Counted from the stretch's first letter, positions 10,573 to 22,542 are shown. The stretch: DNA of 64,000 bases from Lepus europaeus (GCF_033115175.1 NC_084835.1:63532448-63596447), one strand, 5' to 3'. Translations and numbers: made by a program. Notes: a model not told the origin generated them from the letters alone.

Positions 10573-11595
10573 ATTTGTTATATCTTGATAGCATAGGAAT
10601 TGAACTAAAAAATCAGTGGGTAGGCAAGTCACATCATGCAAATGACTTAATCTGTTAGAGAAAAGTGAATGTGTATGATCTCAAGTTGAAATATCTAATC
10701 AGTGGGTGCAAGGATGCAAACTTCTGTTAGGTTTCAGAATTCCTGTTCTCAGTCTTACGGGAAAACAATGGGATAAAGAGTTTTTTAAAGATTAGCAATT
10801 TTTTTAGCTTCCACTTATATTCTTTTTCTTTCTTTAAGTTAAAAATAAATTAAATACAATATAGGTACGTTTTTCCTGTTTTCTCTTCCATCGGAACAAC
10901 CTTTTGATCAGAGATGCAACCTACTATTCTCTCATTCTTTCCCCCCTCTGCCTGCCAGGCATGAACTCTGTGTGTGAAGGCCCATTTGAGATTTTCCCAT
11001 TGAGCAAACAAATTCCTTTGATCATTAGACTTAGGTCACAGGTAGCCCACTGTCAATAAGAGAAGACAGAATGGTTTTGTTCCTATGGTGTTTTTCAATT
11101 TTTAAAGCAAGTTACCATTGTGCAGTAGCTCCTCTCTTAGCTGATTTCTACTTAACTTATTACTCAGTGCTTTACCCATATGCTAGACATTTGTGTGTAA
11201 GAATTGGTGCTTCTGCACTCTCGTATGCATACGTCACTAATTGAGTTATATATATAGCCACTGCTGTTGCCATCCGTCCATATGCCCTCAGCACTTGCCA
11301 TTTCCCTATGCACAGATGGCTTCTTGATGCAAATAGCTTTTGTGTTTTGCCGTGGGTCTTTTTCTAGCTACAGCTGTGTACTAAGCCTACATAAGGGGCC
11401 AACTGGAAGTGCCAGGGAGCCATGGCTTTAGGAGAGTCTTCAAACAATTATGAATAGAAGCTGGGGCATAAATACCACAGTGCCCTTTTCCCTCAGGTGG
11501 GCCAACTGTGAGGCAAATCCCAGCCTCCTGGTAGTGACCATCTTCTCTCTCATTATCCTACCTTCCCATTGATGCTTCCTAGAACAAGCTCCTGA
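10573..11595. other. Non-coding, nothing recognised
   Basis: AT-rich sequence without a recognised gene or repeat. AGTCTTCAAACAATTATGAA at 11438 weakly resembles one arm of the palindromic family seen at 7600. Confidence 0.4.
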
Positions 11596-12444
11596 TTGAG
11601 TCACTTTTTTTTTTTTTTTGCAAAGAAACCTTTTATTTAAGGAATACAAATTTCACAAGTACAACTTTAGGAATATAGTGATTCTTCCCACCATACTTGC
11701 CTTCCCACCCACACTCCCACCCCTCCTCCTCCTTCTCCCATTCCCAGTCCCATTCTCCATTAAAATTCATTTTCAACTAACTTTATAAACAGAAGACCAA
11801 CTCTTTACTAAGTGAAGATTTCAACAATTTGCTTACACACAAAAAATCTGTTTGAGATGAGAACAAGTTTTAAAGTTAATTCTCATAATACAACTCATTG
11901 AGGACAGAGGTCCTGCATGGGAAGTTAGTGCACAGTGACTCCTGCTGTTAATTTAACCATTAACTCTCTTATGTGTGATGTTAGTGACCACTTGAGGCAC
12001 TTGACATGAGTTGCCTAGGCTACGGAAGCCTTCTGAATCCACAAACTCTGTCAATATTTAGACAAAGTGGAAGTTCTCTCCTCCCTTCTAAGAAAACTAC
12101 ATCTTTCTTTGATGGCCACTTCTTTCTGCTGGGGGCTCACTCACAGAGCTCCTTCATGTAGAACATTTTTTGCCATGGTGTATTGGCTTTCCATGCCTGA
12201 GAAACTCTCATGGGCTTCTTAGCCATATCCAAATGCCTTAAGGGCTGATTCTGAGATCAGAGTGTTACTTAAAGAGATTGTCATTCTATGAATCTGCTGT
12301 ATGCACTGCTTCCCATGTTAGAACATTCCCTCCTCTTTAATTCTATCAATTAATTATTACCAGACAAATGATCCTATTTATATGATCACTTCAACACTCA
12401 ATACTATCTATATGTTCACTTTAAAACTTAATATGATCACTTTA

Positions 12445-12590
12445 TTTATTTATTTATTTATTTATTTTTTATTTTTGACAGGCAGAGTGGACAGTGAGAG
12501 AGAGAGACAGAGAGAAAGGTCTTCCTTTGCCGTTGGCTCACCCTCCAATGGCCGCCACGGCTGGCATGCTGTGGCCGGTGCACCACGCTG
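12445..12590 (-). repeat. 5'-truncated CSINE inside the L1 3' UTR
   Basis: Antisense SINE with an ATTT-unit tail at the left, GACAGGCAGAGTGGACAG, and loss of the head beyond GTGCACCACGCTG. Perfect TSD AATATGATCACTTTA at 12430-12444 and 12591-12605. Confidence 0.95.
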
Positions 12591-12626
12591 AATATGATCA
12601 CTTTAATATTAAAGATGGCATTGCAG

Positions 12627-13060
12627 TTTGATTTTTCCTCCTTGTTTTGCCAGTCTCTTGAATTCCCTGGGAGCCCATATTATTCCAAATAAACACTTTT
12701 GTTTGACCTTGAGATTCATTTTCAGCCAATTCAGGAGAACCATCCTGGACCCAGTTACTGTCACTCATTTGGTAGTTTTCTAATTGGCCCTCATCGACAT
12801 TAGAACCATCATATTTCAATTTTTACATTACTTGCCAAATTGGTAAGATTCCGTGTTGCCCAAAAGCTGGAAATTTTTTGATCCCGTGATGAAGACAGAG
12901 CATCTCTATTAACTGGTTTTCTATTGTTATAGTCCACAACTATAGACTCTGGAGCTTCTGATTTAATGCTTATATTTAAGGCATCTTTAATGAAATTTCG
13001 GCAAGTTTGAACAACTTCACTCATTTGAAGATAGCTGGCCACTGTCATCACTTCAATGGC
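12627..13060 (-). pseudogene. ZBTB10: ZBTB10 retrocopy, inverted upstream segment
   Basis: Read on the minus strand from 13060 leftwards, this encodes the end of a BTB domain ([20 protein letters not shown]) and the following linker down to GKTRRKNQ. I recognise this as ZBTB10 (RINZF), a nuclear zinc-finger transcription factor. A frameshift near 12820 separates two open pieces. The segment points opposite to the rest of the same copy, with its mRNA-upstream end at the internal junction and its mRNA-downstream end at the left TSD. That is the geometry of twin priming during L1-driven reverse transcription. The left TSD is AAAGATGGCATTGCAG at 12611-12626. Confidence 0.9.
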
Positions 13061-13832
13061 ATTTTATTTATAACATACCACCTAATAATGAAACAAATTT
13101 AGAAGATTGCTCAGTGATGCAACCACCTGTTGCCTATCCAGAAGAAAATAAGATGCTAATCGTCAAGGAAGAACCAGATTTGGATGGTGCTCTCCTCTCA
13201 GGGCCAGATGGTGATAGGAGTGTGAATGCAAATTTATTGGCTGAAGCTTGCTCTGGTCAAGATGGAGGTGATGCTGGTACTTCCCATGACTTCAAGTATG
13301 GTTTGATGCCTGGTCCCTCAAATGATTTCAAATACGGATTGATACCAGGTACTTCAAATGATTTCAAGTATGGATTGATACCAGGTGCTGCAAACGATTT
13401 CAAATATGGATTATTGCCAGAATCTTGGCCAAAACAAGAAACTTGGGAAAATGGTGAATCATCTCTAATCATGAACAAGTTAAAATGCCCTCATTGTAGC
13501 TATGTAGCCAAATTCAGATGAACACTAAAAAGGCACTTGCTCATTCATACGGGAGTGAGATCATTTAGCTGTGATATTTGTGGAAAGCTGTTTACTTGAA
13601 GAGAGCATGTAAAAAGACATTCCCTGGTGCATAAAAAGGATAAAAAGTACAAATGTATGGTGTGTAAGAAGATCTTCATGTTAGCAGCCAGTGTTGGAAT
13701 AAGACATGGTTCTTGGCGCTATGGTGTTTGTGTAGACTGTGCAGATAAATCACAACCAGGAGGGCAAGAAGGTGTAGATCAGGGACAGGATACAGAATTC
13801 TCTCGGGATGAAGAATATGAAGAGAGAAAAAA
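13061..13832 (+). pseudogene. ZBTB10: ZBTB10 retrocopy, downstream segment
   Basis: Continues the mRNA about 10 bases after the point where the inverted piece ends: [17 protein letters not shown], an acidic linker, four tandem DFKYGL(M/I/L)PG-type repeats, then the C2H2 fingers ([20 protein letters not shown]) and [15 protein letters not shown] with [12 protein letters not shown]. At least two in-frame TGA codons (13519 and near 13597) sit where the parent has arginine, consistent with CGA decay. No introns. The copy stops inside the coding region after DEEYEE at a run of nine A, not at a 3' UTR end, so first-strand priming was probably internal. The right TSD AAAGATGGCATTGCAG is at 13833-13848. 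Confidence 0.93.
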
Positions 13833-13848
13833 AAAGATGGCATTGCAG

Positions 13849-13953
13849 AGAGCTGGATAGGAAGTAGAGCAGTCGAGTCTTGAACTGGTGCCCATATGGG
13901 ATGTCAGCACTTCAGGCCAGGGTGTTAACCTTCTGCGCCACAGTGCAGGCCCC
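13849..13953 (-). repeat. SINE head remnant at the L1 deletion point
   Basis: Antisense C repeat from AGAGCTGGATAGGAAG to the head CAGTGCAGGCCC; the tail half is absent. L1 3' UTR sequence abuts it on the left (across the ZBTB10 copy) and L1 ORF2 on the right. A deletion probably removed the SINE tail together with the L1 ORF2 end. Confidence 0.75.
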
Positions 13954-16900
13954 ATATATTCTGGTTATTAATCCTTTATCAGTTGCATAGTTTGCAAATT
14001 ATTCCTCCCATTCTGTTGGTTGCCTCTTCACTTTCCTGAGTGTTGCTTTTGCAGTACAGAAACTTCTCAGCTTGATGTAGTCCCATTTGTTAATTTTGGC
14101 TTTGATTGCCTATGCCTCTAGGGTATTTTCCAAGAACTGTTTTCCTGTGCTAATGTCTTGCAGGGTTCCCCTGATGTTCTCTAATAATTTGATGGTATCA
14201 GGTCATAGATTTAGGTTTTTTTTTTTTTTTTTTGGTAAGGAAAAGAATTTATTGGGGGAAACCTGACAGACCAGAGGGAAGGGATGAAGAAGGAAAAGAG
14301 AGAGATGGAGAGCATAAGAGAGATCAAAAGAGAGAACAAGAGAGAGACAGAGAGAAACAGAGAGACAGAGAGACAGAGAGATCAGGAGATGGAGAGAGAG
14401 AGAGAGAGTAGTGGAGAAAGAGAAAACAGAGACATGTGTTCAGGAACAGGTTTTCTTAAAACTTTGCTGGGGGATGGACAGGGAAGTAGGAGCAGCGAAT
14501 CTCATTAGGATGGGGGTGGGGCTGACACTGGTGGTTGGGTCATGTGGCCACCTGGCTTCCAGCAATGGTGGCAGGAGCTAGAGCCTAGGGTGCTGTCAGG
14601 GTGTAGATTGCACCGTAGATAAGACTATGCCATTTTATTAACATTCCCCTGTTTGTTTTTTATAAAGCAGGAGTTGTATGGGATTACATTAGCCTCAAAA
14701 GTCCAGGAAGGGTAGAGGGACGATGATCTGTCTTTAGAGCTACTTCCTGCTGACATGGGGCAATGGGGGTACTCTTCACTGGCATGGGGTGATGTCTCAA
14801 ACCATTGTCTCTTGGGTGGGGAGCCTAGTATATCCCTGTAGCAGCATTTGGTTGTCCCCCTGTTTGCTGAAGGTCTTGGTTTGTTCCATTATCAACCTCT
14901 ATAAATACTTAATCAGACATGGTAGTATAAAAGGGTGAGAATAGCAACCAATTATCCTAAGAGAAGCATTAACCAAGTAATGAGAGGATTTCAAAGAGGA
15001 GAGGAAATGAGGGGGCTCTCTGGATCCTTGGGAAGATTGCTGTTTGATGGAGGTGGTTTAAAGCTGATCCCAATCGAGACTGGGAGAAAGGTCACTCATC
15101 TTTTGTGGGTAGAGGAGTTTGTCTGTGGAGAAAATCCTGAACAATCATAAAGCATTAAGTGTGGGAGAGGACCATCAATACATACAGGTCTGGAATAGAG
15201 CCATTGATATTAGAGTAGAGGATATGATTACAAAGGAATGAGGTCCCAAATGGGCTAGATAGCATCTATAACAAAGGACAGAGTCATTATTAGAGGACCT
15301 AAGAAAGGTGCTGTCTAAGCCATGAATAAGCTCTCTGAGCGGCAAATAGAAACTGACAGAAAGGGCTTGATAATAATCTGGTGGGCTTTAAGGCCCTGGC
15401 AGTTATGAGGCCCAGAACTATATATCTTTTCACATGGGGTACATCCTAAGGGAGGTGTGAACAACCTTCTTGGAGATTTAGGTCTTTAATCCATTTTGAG
15501 TGGATTTTTGTGTAAGGTGTAAGGTTGGTGTCTTGCTTCATACTTCTGCATATAGAAATCCAGTTTTTCCAGCACCATTTTATTGAAGAGAGTGTCCTTG
15601 CTCCAGGGATTGGTTTTAGCTCCTTGGCCAAATATGTTTGTTGTATATTCTTGGATTGATTTCTGGTGTTTCTATTCTGTTCCATTGGTTTATCCATCTG
15701 TTTTTGTACCAGTACCAGGCTTGTAGTTTGTCTTGAAATCTGGTATTGTGATGCCTCCAGTTTTGTTTTTATTGTATAAGATTGCTTTAGCTATTTGAGG
15801 TCTCCTGTGCTTCCATATGAATTTCAGCATCATTTTTATAGATCTGAGAAGAATGTCTTTGGTATTTTGACTGGTATCACATTGAATCTGTAAATTGCTT
15901 TTGGAAGAATGGACATTTTGATGATATTGATTCTTCTAATCCAGGAACATCATGTATCTTCTTTTATTTCTTTCTTTAAAGCTTTGTAATTCTCATCATA
16001 GAGATCTTTGACATCCTTGGTTAAATTTATTCCAAAGTATTTGATTTTTTTTTGTAGCTATTGTGAATGGGATTGATCTTAGAAGTTCTTTCTCAGTCAC
16101 GGCATTGTCTGTGTATACAAAGGCTGTTGATTTTTGTGTTTTGATTTTATATCTTGCTACTTTACCAAACTCTTCTATAAGACTTCAATAGTCTCTTGGT
16201 GGAGTCTTTTGGATCCCATATATATAGAATCATGTTATCTGCAAATAGGAAAAGTTTGATTCCTCCTTCTCAATTTGTATCCCTTCGATTTCTTTTTCTT
16301 GCCTAATGGTTCTGGCTAAAACTTCCAGGACTATATTGAATAGCAATGGTGGGTGTCCTTAACTGGTACTGTATCTCAGTGGGAATATGTCCAACTTTTT
16401 CCCATTCAATAGGATGCTGTCATGTGTTTGTCATAAATTGCTTTGATTGTGTTGAGAAATGTTCCTTTTATACATAATTTGCTTAGAGTTTTCATCATGA
16501 AAAGGTATTGTATTTTATAAATGCTTTCTATGCATCTATTGAGATAATCATATGGTTTTTCTTCTGCAGTTTGTTAATGTGGTGTATCACATTGATTGAT
16601 TTGTGAATGTTGAACCACTCCTGCATGCCAGGGATAAGTCCCACTTGGTTTGGGTGGCTGATCTTTCTGATGTGTTGTTGCATTTGATTGGCTGGAATTT
16701 TGTTGAGGATTTTTGTGTTTATGTTCAGCAGAGAGATTGGTCGGTAGTTCTCTTTCTCTGTTGCATCTTTTTCAGGTTAGGAATTAAGGTGATTCTGGCT
16801 TCATAGAAGGAGTTTTGGAGGATTCCCTCCCTTTCAATTGTTTCAAATAACTTGAAAAGAAGTGGAGTTATTTCTCTTTTAAATGTCTGTTAGAATTTAG

Positions 16901-18440
16901 TAGTGAAGCCATTTGGTCCTGGGCTTTCCTTTTTTGGGAGTGTCTTTATTACTGATTCAATTTCTGTCTTGATAATGGGTCTGTTTAGGTGTTCTATGTC
17001 TTCATAGCTCAATTTAGGTAGCTTGTATGTCTTCAGGAATCATTCATTTCTTCTAGATTTCCCAGTTGTTGCCATACAGCTTTTTGTAGTAATTTCTAAT
17101 GATTCTTTTTATTTCTGTGGTGTCTGTTGTTACATTTTCTTTTTCACCTCTAATTTTATTTATTTGGGCCTTCTATCTTCTTTTTTTGGTTAGTTGGGCC
17201 AATGGTGTGTCAATTTTGTTTATTTTTTCAAAAAACCAACACTTTGTTTTTCTGATCTTTTGTATATTTTTTTGATTTCAATTTTGTTGATGTCTTCTCT
17301 AATTTTAATTATTTCTTTTCTCCTACTAGTTTTGGATTTGGTTTGCTGCAGTTTTTCTAGATCCTTGAGATGCATGATATCTCATATATTTGGTACCTTT
17401 CCAATTTCTTGATGTAGGCACCTATTGCTATAAACTTTCTTCCTAACACTGCTTTTGCTATATCTCATACGTTTTGATATGTTGTATTGTCTTCTTCATT
17501 TGTTTCCAGAAGTTTTTTGATTTGTCTTTTGGTTTCTTCTATGACCCACTGTTCATTCAGGAGCATGTTGTTCAGTCTCCATGTATTTGCATATGTTCTA
17601 GAGATTCCTGAGTTGCTTATTTCCAGCTTTATTCCATTGTGGTCCAAGAAGATGCATGGCATGATATAGATTTTTTTTGACTTTGGTGAGACTTGCTTTA
17701 TGGCCTTGCATGTGGTCAATCCTAGAGAAAGTCCCATGCACTTCTGAAAAGAATGTACCTTCTGCAACTGTAAGATGAAAAATTCTGTTAGGTCCATTTG
17801 GTCTATAGTGTCGATTAACTCCTCTGTTTTCTAGTTGATTTTCTGTTTGGTTTATTTGTCCATTGCCTAAATCAGGGTATTGATGTTCCCCACTACTATT
17901 GTATTTGAGTCTGTCTCCCTTAGATGCCTTCTCATTTCTTTTAAATAGCCCAATGCCCTGTAGTTAAATTCATATACTTCTATAATAGTTACATCTTCCT
18001 GTTGAATTGATCTCTTTTTCATTACATAGTGCCCTTTTTGGTCTTTTAATAGTTTTTGTGTTAAAGTCTATTTTGTCTGATATTATGACAGCTACATCAG
18101 CTCTTTCTTGGTTTCTATTGGCATGGACTATCTTTTTCCATTCTTTCGTTTTTAGTCTGTGTGCATCTTTGTTGGTAAGATGTGTTTCTTTTAGGCAGCA
18201 AATAGATGGGTTTTGTTTTTTAATCCATTCATCTAGTCTGTGTCTTTTAACTGGACATTTATATTCCTGGTTACTATTGATAAGTAATGACTTTGCCCTG
18301 CCATTTTTCCATAAATATTCCTATTTTTTTACTTTGTATTTCCTTTGTACTTTTACTGGGGGATTTTCTTCCTTTACCTTCTTTCATAGTTATGACCATG
18401 TTTCTGTGTTTCTGTTTGCATCACATCCTTAATCATCTTT
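13954..18440 (-). pseudogene. L1 ORF2 remnant (endonuclease and reverse transcriptase)
   Basis: Antisense L1 ORF2. The nucleotide pattern follows mammalian L1 ORF2 in order, from C-terminal sequence near 13960 through the reverse transcriptase region (about 15.5-17.3 kb) to the endonuclease at about 17.6-18.4 kb. It is split by the insert at 14217-15473 and broken by many stops and frameshifts; the longest minus-strand pieces are about 110 codons. The C-terminal end is deleted. The right limit is approximate. Confidence 0.85.
14217..15473 (-). mobile_element. Retroposed LTR-element transcript (ERV-like)
   Basis: A 1.26-kb insert in the L1, flanked by AGATTTAGGT (14207-14216 and 15474-15483). 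Read on the minus strand it ends with AATAAA (14248-14253), 14 bases and a long A run. A purine-rich tract (14644-14660) is followed by TGTTAATAAAATGG, like a polypurine tract and LTR start. A 410-bp LTR-like U3-R (14234-14643) with a CT-rich stretch would then end at the poly(A). Upstream sequence (14661-15473) has no intact frame I recognise. I infer an LTR-retroelement RNA copied by L1. The family is not identified, and a non-retroviral noncoding RNA is the alternative. Confidence 0.6.
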
Positions 18441-19361
18441 TACATGCCTGGATGGGTAGTGACAAATTCTTTCAGTTTCTGTTTGTTGTGGAAAGTTTTT
18501 ATGTCACCTTCATTTATAAATGAGAGCTTTGCAGGGTATAGTAGTCTGCATTGACTTTTTTTTCTCTTAAGACTTGGAATATATCTCACCATTCTCTCCT
18601 GGCCTGTAGGGTTTCTGATGAGAAGTCTGCTGTTAGTCTAATTGGAGATCCTCTGAAAGTAATCTGGCATTTCTCTCAAGCAAATTTTAGAATCTTTTGT
18701 TTATGTTTTACTGTAGTTAGTTTGATTACAATGTGTTGTGGTGAATATCTTTTCCAGTCATGGCTATTAGGAGTTGTATGTGCTTTCTGTCTTTGGATGT
18801 CCCTTTCTTTCTCTAAATTATGGAAGTTTTCTGTTATTATTTCACTAAAAAGGCCTTCTTATCTTTTTTCTCTTTCCATGCCTTCAGGAACTCCTAGAAC
18901 CCGTATGTTAGGTTGTTGTATAGTATCCTGTAGATTACTAATGGTGTTTTTTAGTTTCTTAATTTCTTCTTGTTTTGTTCTTACTGTATAATTTCCTGTA
19001 CTTTGTCTTCTAAGTTGGATGTTCTTTCTTCTGCTTCACCAATTCTGTTGTTAAGGCTTTCCTCTGCATTTTTTATTTGTTCTGTTGTATTCTTCATTTC
19101 CAGGATTTTATTTTGATTTTTCTTTAATATCTCAATTTCATGGGAGAAATTTCCTTTCATATCATGTACATATTTCATTAGTTCGTGCATTTACTTCTGA
19201 TTATTTCTTTGTAATCTTATGATCAATTTTTTGAATTCCATTTATGACATTTCTTCAATCACATCATCTTGACAATCTAGTATTGAAGTGTTGTGTTCCT
19301 TTGAGGGCACCATGTTGTCTTCCTTATTCTTGTTTCTTGAATTTGTGTGCTTGTTATTCAT
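18441..19361 (-). pseudogene. L1 ORF1 remnant (RNA-binding protein)
   Basis: The minus-strand start at 19361 reads MNNKHTNSRNKNKEDNMV. It is followed by a coiled-coil piece with EEAEERTSNLEDKV-like heptads at 18981-19190, then sequence matching the ORF1 RNA-binding and C-terminal domains (antisense of SSETLQARREW near 18600). Several frame breaks are present. The C-terminal limit is approximate. Confidence 0.8.
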
Positions 19362-20363
19362 CATTTGTGGATATTCTCATTATTTTGTTTTGTTTTTTTT
19401 TCTCTGTGTTGGCTTTTATCTTTGTACTATGCCTCTGTAGATTAGTGGAGTATCTGCTTTCAATGAATACCTAGAGACATGTGTTGGGTATGGCCATGGA
19501 GTTTTAGTAAGTTCTCCAGGGTGAAGGGCATGTCTAAGGTGACACAGTCAGGTTTGGCATGGTAAATATCTTTTTTTTTTTTTTATCAGAGGGGAGGTTT
19601 GTTCTGCTCAGCCAAGCTGCTCTACTTAAAGGAGACTAGAGCCTGAACACTAGCCCTAGTGGGTATAATAATCATCCACTGTGCCCCAACGGCTGCACAA
19701 AGGACCTTGTAGTTTTCAGTGTAAGCTCAGATTCCCCAGTGATGTCCCTCATCAGGTAAGCAGGGAGCCCTGAACATGTGGAGACTCCCTTGGTGACTGC
19801 CCAAAGTCCCAGCCACACTGTGAGTCCTCCCACACAGCCTCGGTTTTTCAGTCTTGGAACAAAAGTCTTCCACAGTCACGAGTACCCAGCCCCCTGTCAG
19901 TTCTCCCCACTAGCCTCAGGAGTCTCCACTCGACTGGTGACTGGTTGCTGGGCACAGAGATGAACCGGTGCAGCTGTTACATATGTCCAAAATGCTGCCT
20001 GCTCTCTATCAGCTTGTTACAGAAGGCTGTTGCCGGGTGACTGGGGAGAAAAATGTGTGCCTCCTTTTTTTCTCCTCTAGTTTGGCAGGTACACTCTCCT
20101 CCACAGGGGGATTCCCTCTAAGCTCTTTCTGCAGCTTTATCGCCAGTGGCTTGAGCTGCTGTGGTCTGGTCTCACCTCACTCTCTAATGCCGGTGCAGAA
20201 AAATTGGCTGCTGGGGTCCTGAATTGTGGGCATCCATTCCCTCCACGTAGGTCTACTGTGTCCCTCTAATTTACATAGTTTCCTCTGCTGTTTTCTCTCT
20301 ACCTCTTCCCTGAGACTGTACTCTTTCCAAATTTTTTAAACTATCATCTCCTAGACTAGAGCT
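19362..20363 (-). other. L1 5' UTR (internal promoter region)
   Basis: GC-richer sequence between the ORF1 start and the right TSD. By position it is the L1 5' UTR that held the sense promoter. An A/T tract lies at about 19571-19583. The 5' end is retained up to the TSD, so the insertion was not 5'-truncated. Confidence 0.7.
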
Positions 20364-20374
20364 TTGAGTCACTT

Positions 20375-21000
20375 TCACTCAAACCCTTGTTTCAGGGTCT
20401 GCTTCTAGGGATAGGGATACCATACGGTCATATGGTAAAGAAAACCTGAGGTTCCTAATGATTGGAAATTGGACCAGCCTTTTTGCAGATAATTTGGACC
20501 AGGCAAATAATGAATGATAGTTGGCATCTTTCAAAACGAGCCCTAAAGTAGTAGATTATGTGTTGATTAAAAAGTCTGATATGTTGTGTATTTTAATTTT
20601 ATTACAGATACCTTGTTTGTCTTGAGATTGATTTATCTCAGTTCCATTTTCTAAGCTAACTAATTTATAGTCATTGGATCCTCATAATTATCAATAAATA
20701 AGCACTGGAAATTGTTCTATGGAGGAAAGTGGTATAGAGAGATTATTGCCAGGCCACATAATTTATGATTAAAAAGAACTGAAGCTGAGCAAGCAGGAAA
20801 CACGTTTCAAGACCAGTGATTTCATCAATGCCTTCCCTGCTGAAGAAGTATTTTTTGGAACTCTTAAAAAAGAACAATTCCTTTAAATTTACCTGTTTTG
20901 CTTATGCTTTACAAATCAAGGTTGCTATTTGAAATCTGGAGAAGTAAATTCATGGAGAACTAAAACTTGTTACTAGCTTAAAAGAAGTTAGAAGTTTGTG
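20375..21000. other. Non-coding, nothing recognised
   Basis: Single-copy-looking sequence immediately outside the L1 target site. No gene or repeat was recognised. Confidence 0.4.
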
Positions 21001-21290
21001 GGGTGGGCACTTGGTGAAGTGATTGAGATGTCCCTTGGGAGAACTGTATCCTAAATCAGAGCACCTGGGTTGGATCCCCAGCTCAGATCTCAATTCCAAC
21101 TTTCTAGAAATGTGCAATTGCAAAGGCAGCAGGGATAGTTCGGATGGTTGGGTCCTTGCCACTCATGCAAGAGACAATATTAAGTTCCTGAATCTCTGGC
21201 ATTTGGGGAGTGAACCAGTGGATGGGAGCACAATCTTTCTCTTTATCTCTTTCAATGTCTCTGAAAAAATTATAAAGAAACAAGGGGTAT
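21001..21290 (+). repeat. Old, diverged C-type SINE
   Basis: Sense copy with eroded head (GGGCACTTGGTGAAGTGATTGAG), TTGGGGAGTGAACCAGTGGATG, and a CT-rich 3' end. It differs from the young copies throughout and has no TSD. Confidence 0.75.
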
Positions 21291-21439
21291 TGTTGGAGTT
21301 GGAAACACACTGCCTCTGTAGCCTGTGACCTGGGTACAGCTCCCATGATAAGTTCTAAAAGCACCCTATGCAGATCTTTCATATTTTTCACAGTATGCAA
21401 TCATATTTTTTATATTATTTATTTTATTAAATTTCTGTT

Positions 21440-21562
21440 TTTCAGTTAGACTCTAAGCTCAGTGAAAGCAGCTAATGTCTTTCTTGTTTAAACTGCATTT
21501 TAATACAGTCTGAGCAAAAACAAGTACCTTATAGTTACTTGTTGAGCAAATGAATAAATTAC
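21440..21562 (+). repeat. L2 LINE 3'-end relic
   Basis: AGACTCTAAGCTC through TTGTTGAGCAAATGAATAAAT matches the order of the L2 3' terminus. Diverged, with no coding content. Confidence 0.6.
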
Positions 21563-21679
21563 ATTCACAGTATTAATAGCTTTTTAAGTTTTCTAGGCCT
21601 GGGTTTCCTCATCTGGGAAGTACAAGTTGGCTAAGACAATTACCAAGCTTCTTTATAGTTCTAAAATTAAATGATTCTG

Positions 21680-21990
21680 AGACAGGCATTTGGCTTTGTG
21701 GTTAAGATACCAGTTATGTGCCCATATCCCATAGTGGAGTGCCTTGATTTGGTTGTCAGCTCTGGCTCCAGACTCCAGCATCCTTCTAATGTGCACCATG
21801 GGAGACAGCACTACTGAATTAAGTAGTTGAGTCCTTGCCACCTACATGACAGAACTGGATTGAGTTTCTGGCTCCTGGCTTTGGTCTCATCCAGGCCCTG
21901 GCTATTGCTGGCATTTGGGAAGTAATACAGCAGATGTGTTCGTCTCTCTGCTTAGCAAACAAGTTAACAAAAATTTAAAAAGAAATAAAA
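21680..21990 (+). repeat. Old C-type SINE
   Basis: Sense, head CAGGCATTTGGCTTTGTGGTTAAG, middle GGAGACAGCACTACTGAATTAAGTAG instead of the standard body, A-rich tail. It shares the head variant seen at 42572, suggesting an older subfamily. Confidence 0.75.
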
Positions 21991-22542
21991 TTGTTATAAA
22001 TATCCTTGTGTACATCTTTGGGTAATGACATGTCAATTCCCTTGGGTAAATACACAGGTACCAAATTTCTGGGTTATACTGTGTGTATGTGTATGTATGT
22101 GTGTGCGTGTGTATAGCTCATTTTATTTTTTTTTATTTATTAAATTCACTGGATTTTGATGAAGAGCTTCCCACACGTTATACTAGTTATTCTGCTACAC
22201 TCATATATGAGGCTCCCAATTGCTTAACTATTTGAGACAGACACAATTTTCCAAAAGGGACTTTGATTTGTAACTATCATGAGAGCATGGGAAATTTCAT
22301 TCTGCCTTTCAAAGTCCTTGGTACCCTATCTTCTTAGCTGTAGGGCCAAAATTCAGCATGAGTCCTTTGGGGGAGAATGTGGTCTCATTCTGAACATCTC
22401 AAGTCTCCCTTCAGTCAACCTGTCAAAATCCTTGCTGATCTGACTTTCCTTCAATCTTCACTCCAATCAGCCATGACCTTCTCTTCTTTTCTCTCATAAA
22501 ACCATAGCTGATGATAACTCACTGTAAAAGGAACTACCTGCA
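21991..22542. other. Non-coding with (TG)n microsatellite
   Basis: GTGTATG-type microsatellite at about 22081-22115, otherwise unremarkable. Confidence 0.45.

Larger units (their letters stand above)
11606..20363 (-). mobile_element. Full-length L1 with later nested insertions
   Basis: An antisense rabbit-type L1. From left to right it has a T run, 3' UTR to about 12626, ORF2 remains from 13954, ORF1 to 19361 and a 5' UTR to about 20363. TTGAGTCACT occurs at 11596-11605 and again at 20364-20373, a TSD exactly at both ends, so the whole span is one insertion. It is interrupted by a SINE, a ZBTB10 retrocopy and a poly(A)-tailed LTR-element transcript, and it has lost the 3' end of ORF2. Subtracting the insertions leaves about 6 kb. 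Frames are broken throughout, so it is inactive. Confidence 0.88.

Noticed and set aside
13114..13521. 135-codon frame as a possible functional zinc-finger gene
   Set aside because: It is part of the ZBTB10 retrocopy, with in-frame stops in the fingers, an inverted upstream half and no promoter.
18007..18991. 141- and 146-codon + frames
   Set aside because: Antisense of L1 ORF2 and ORF1; the L1 reads on the minus strand.
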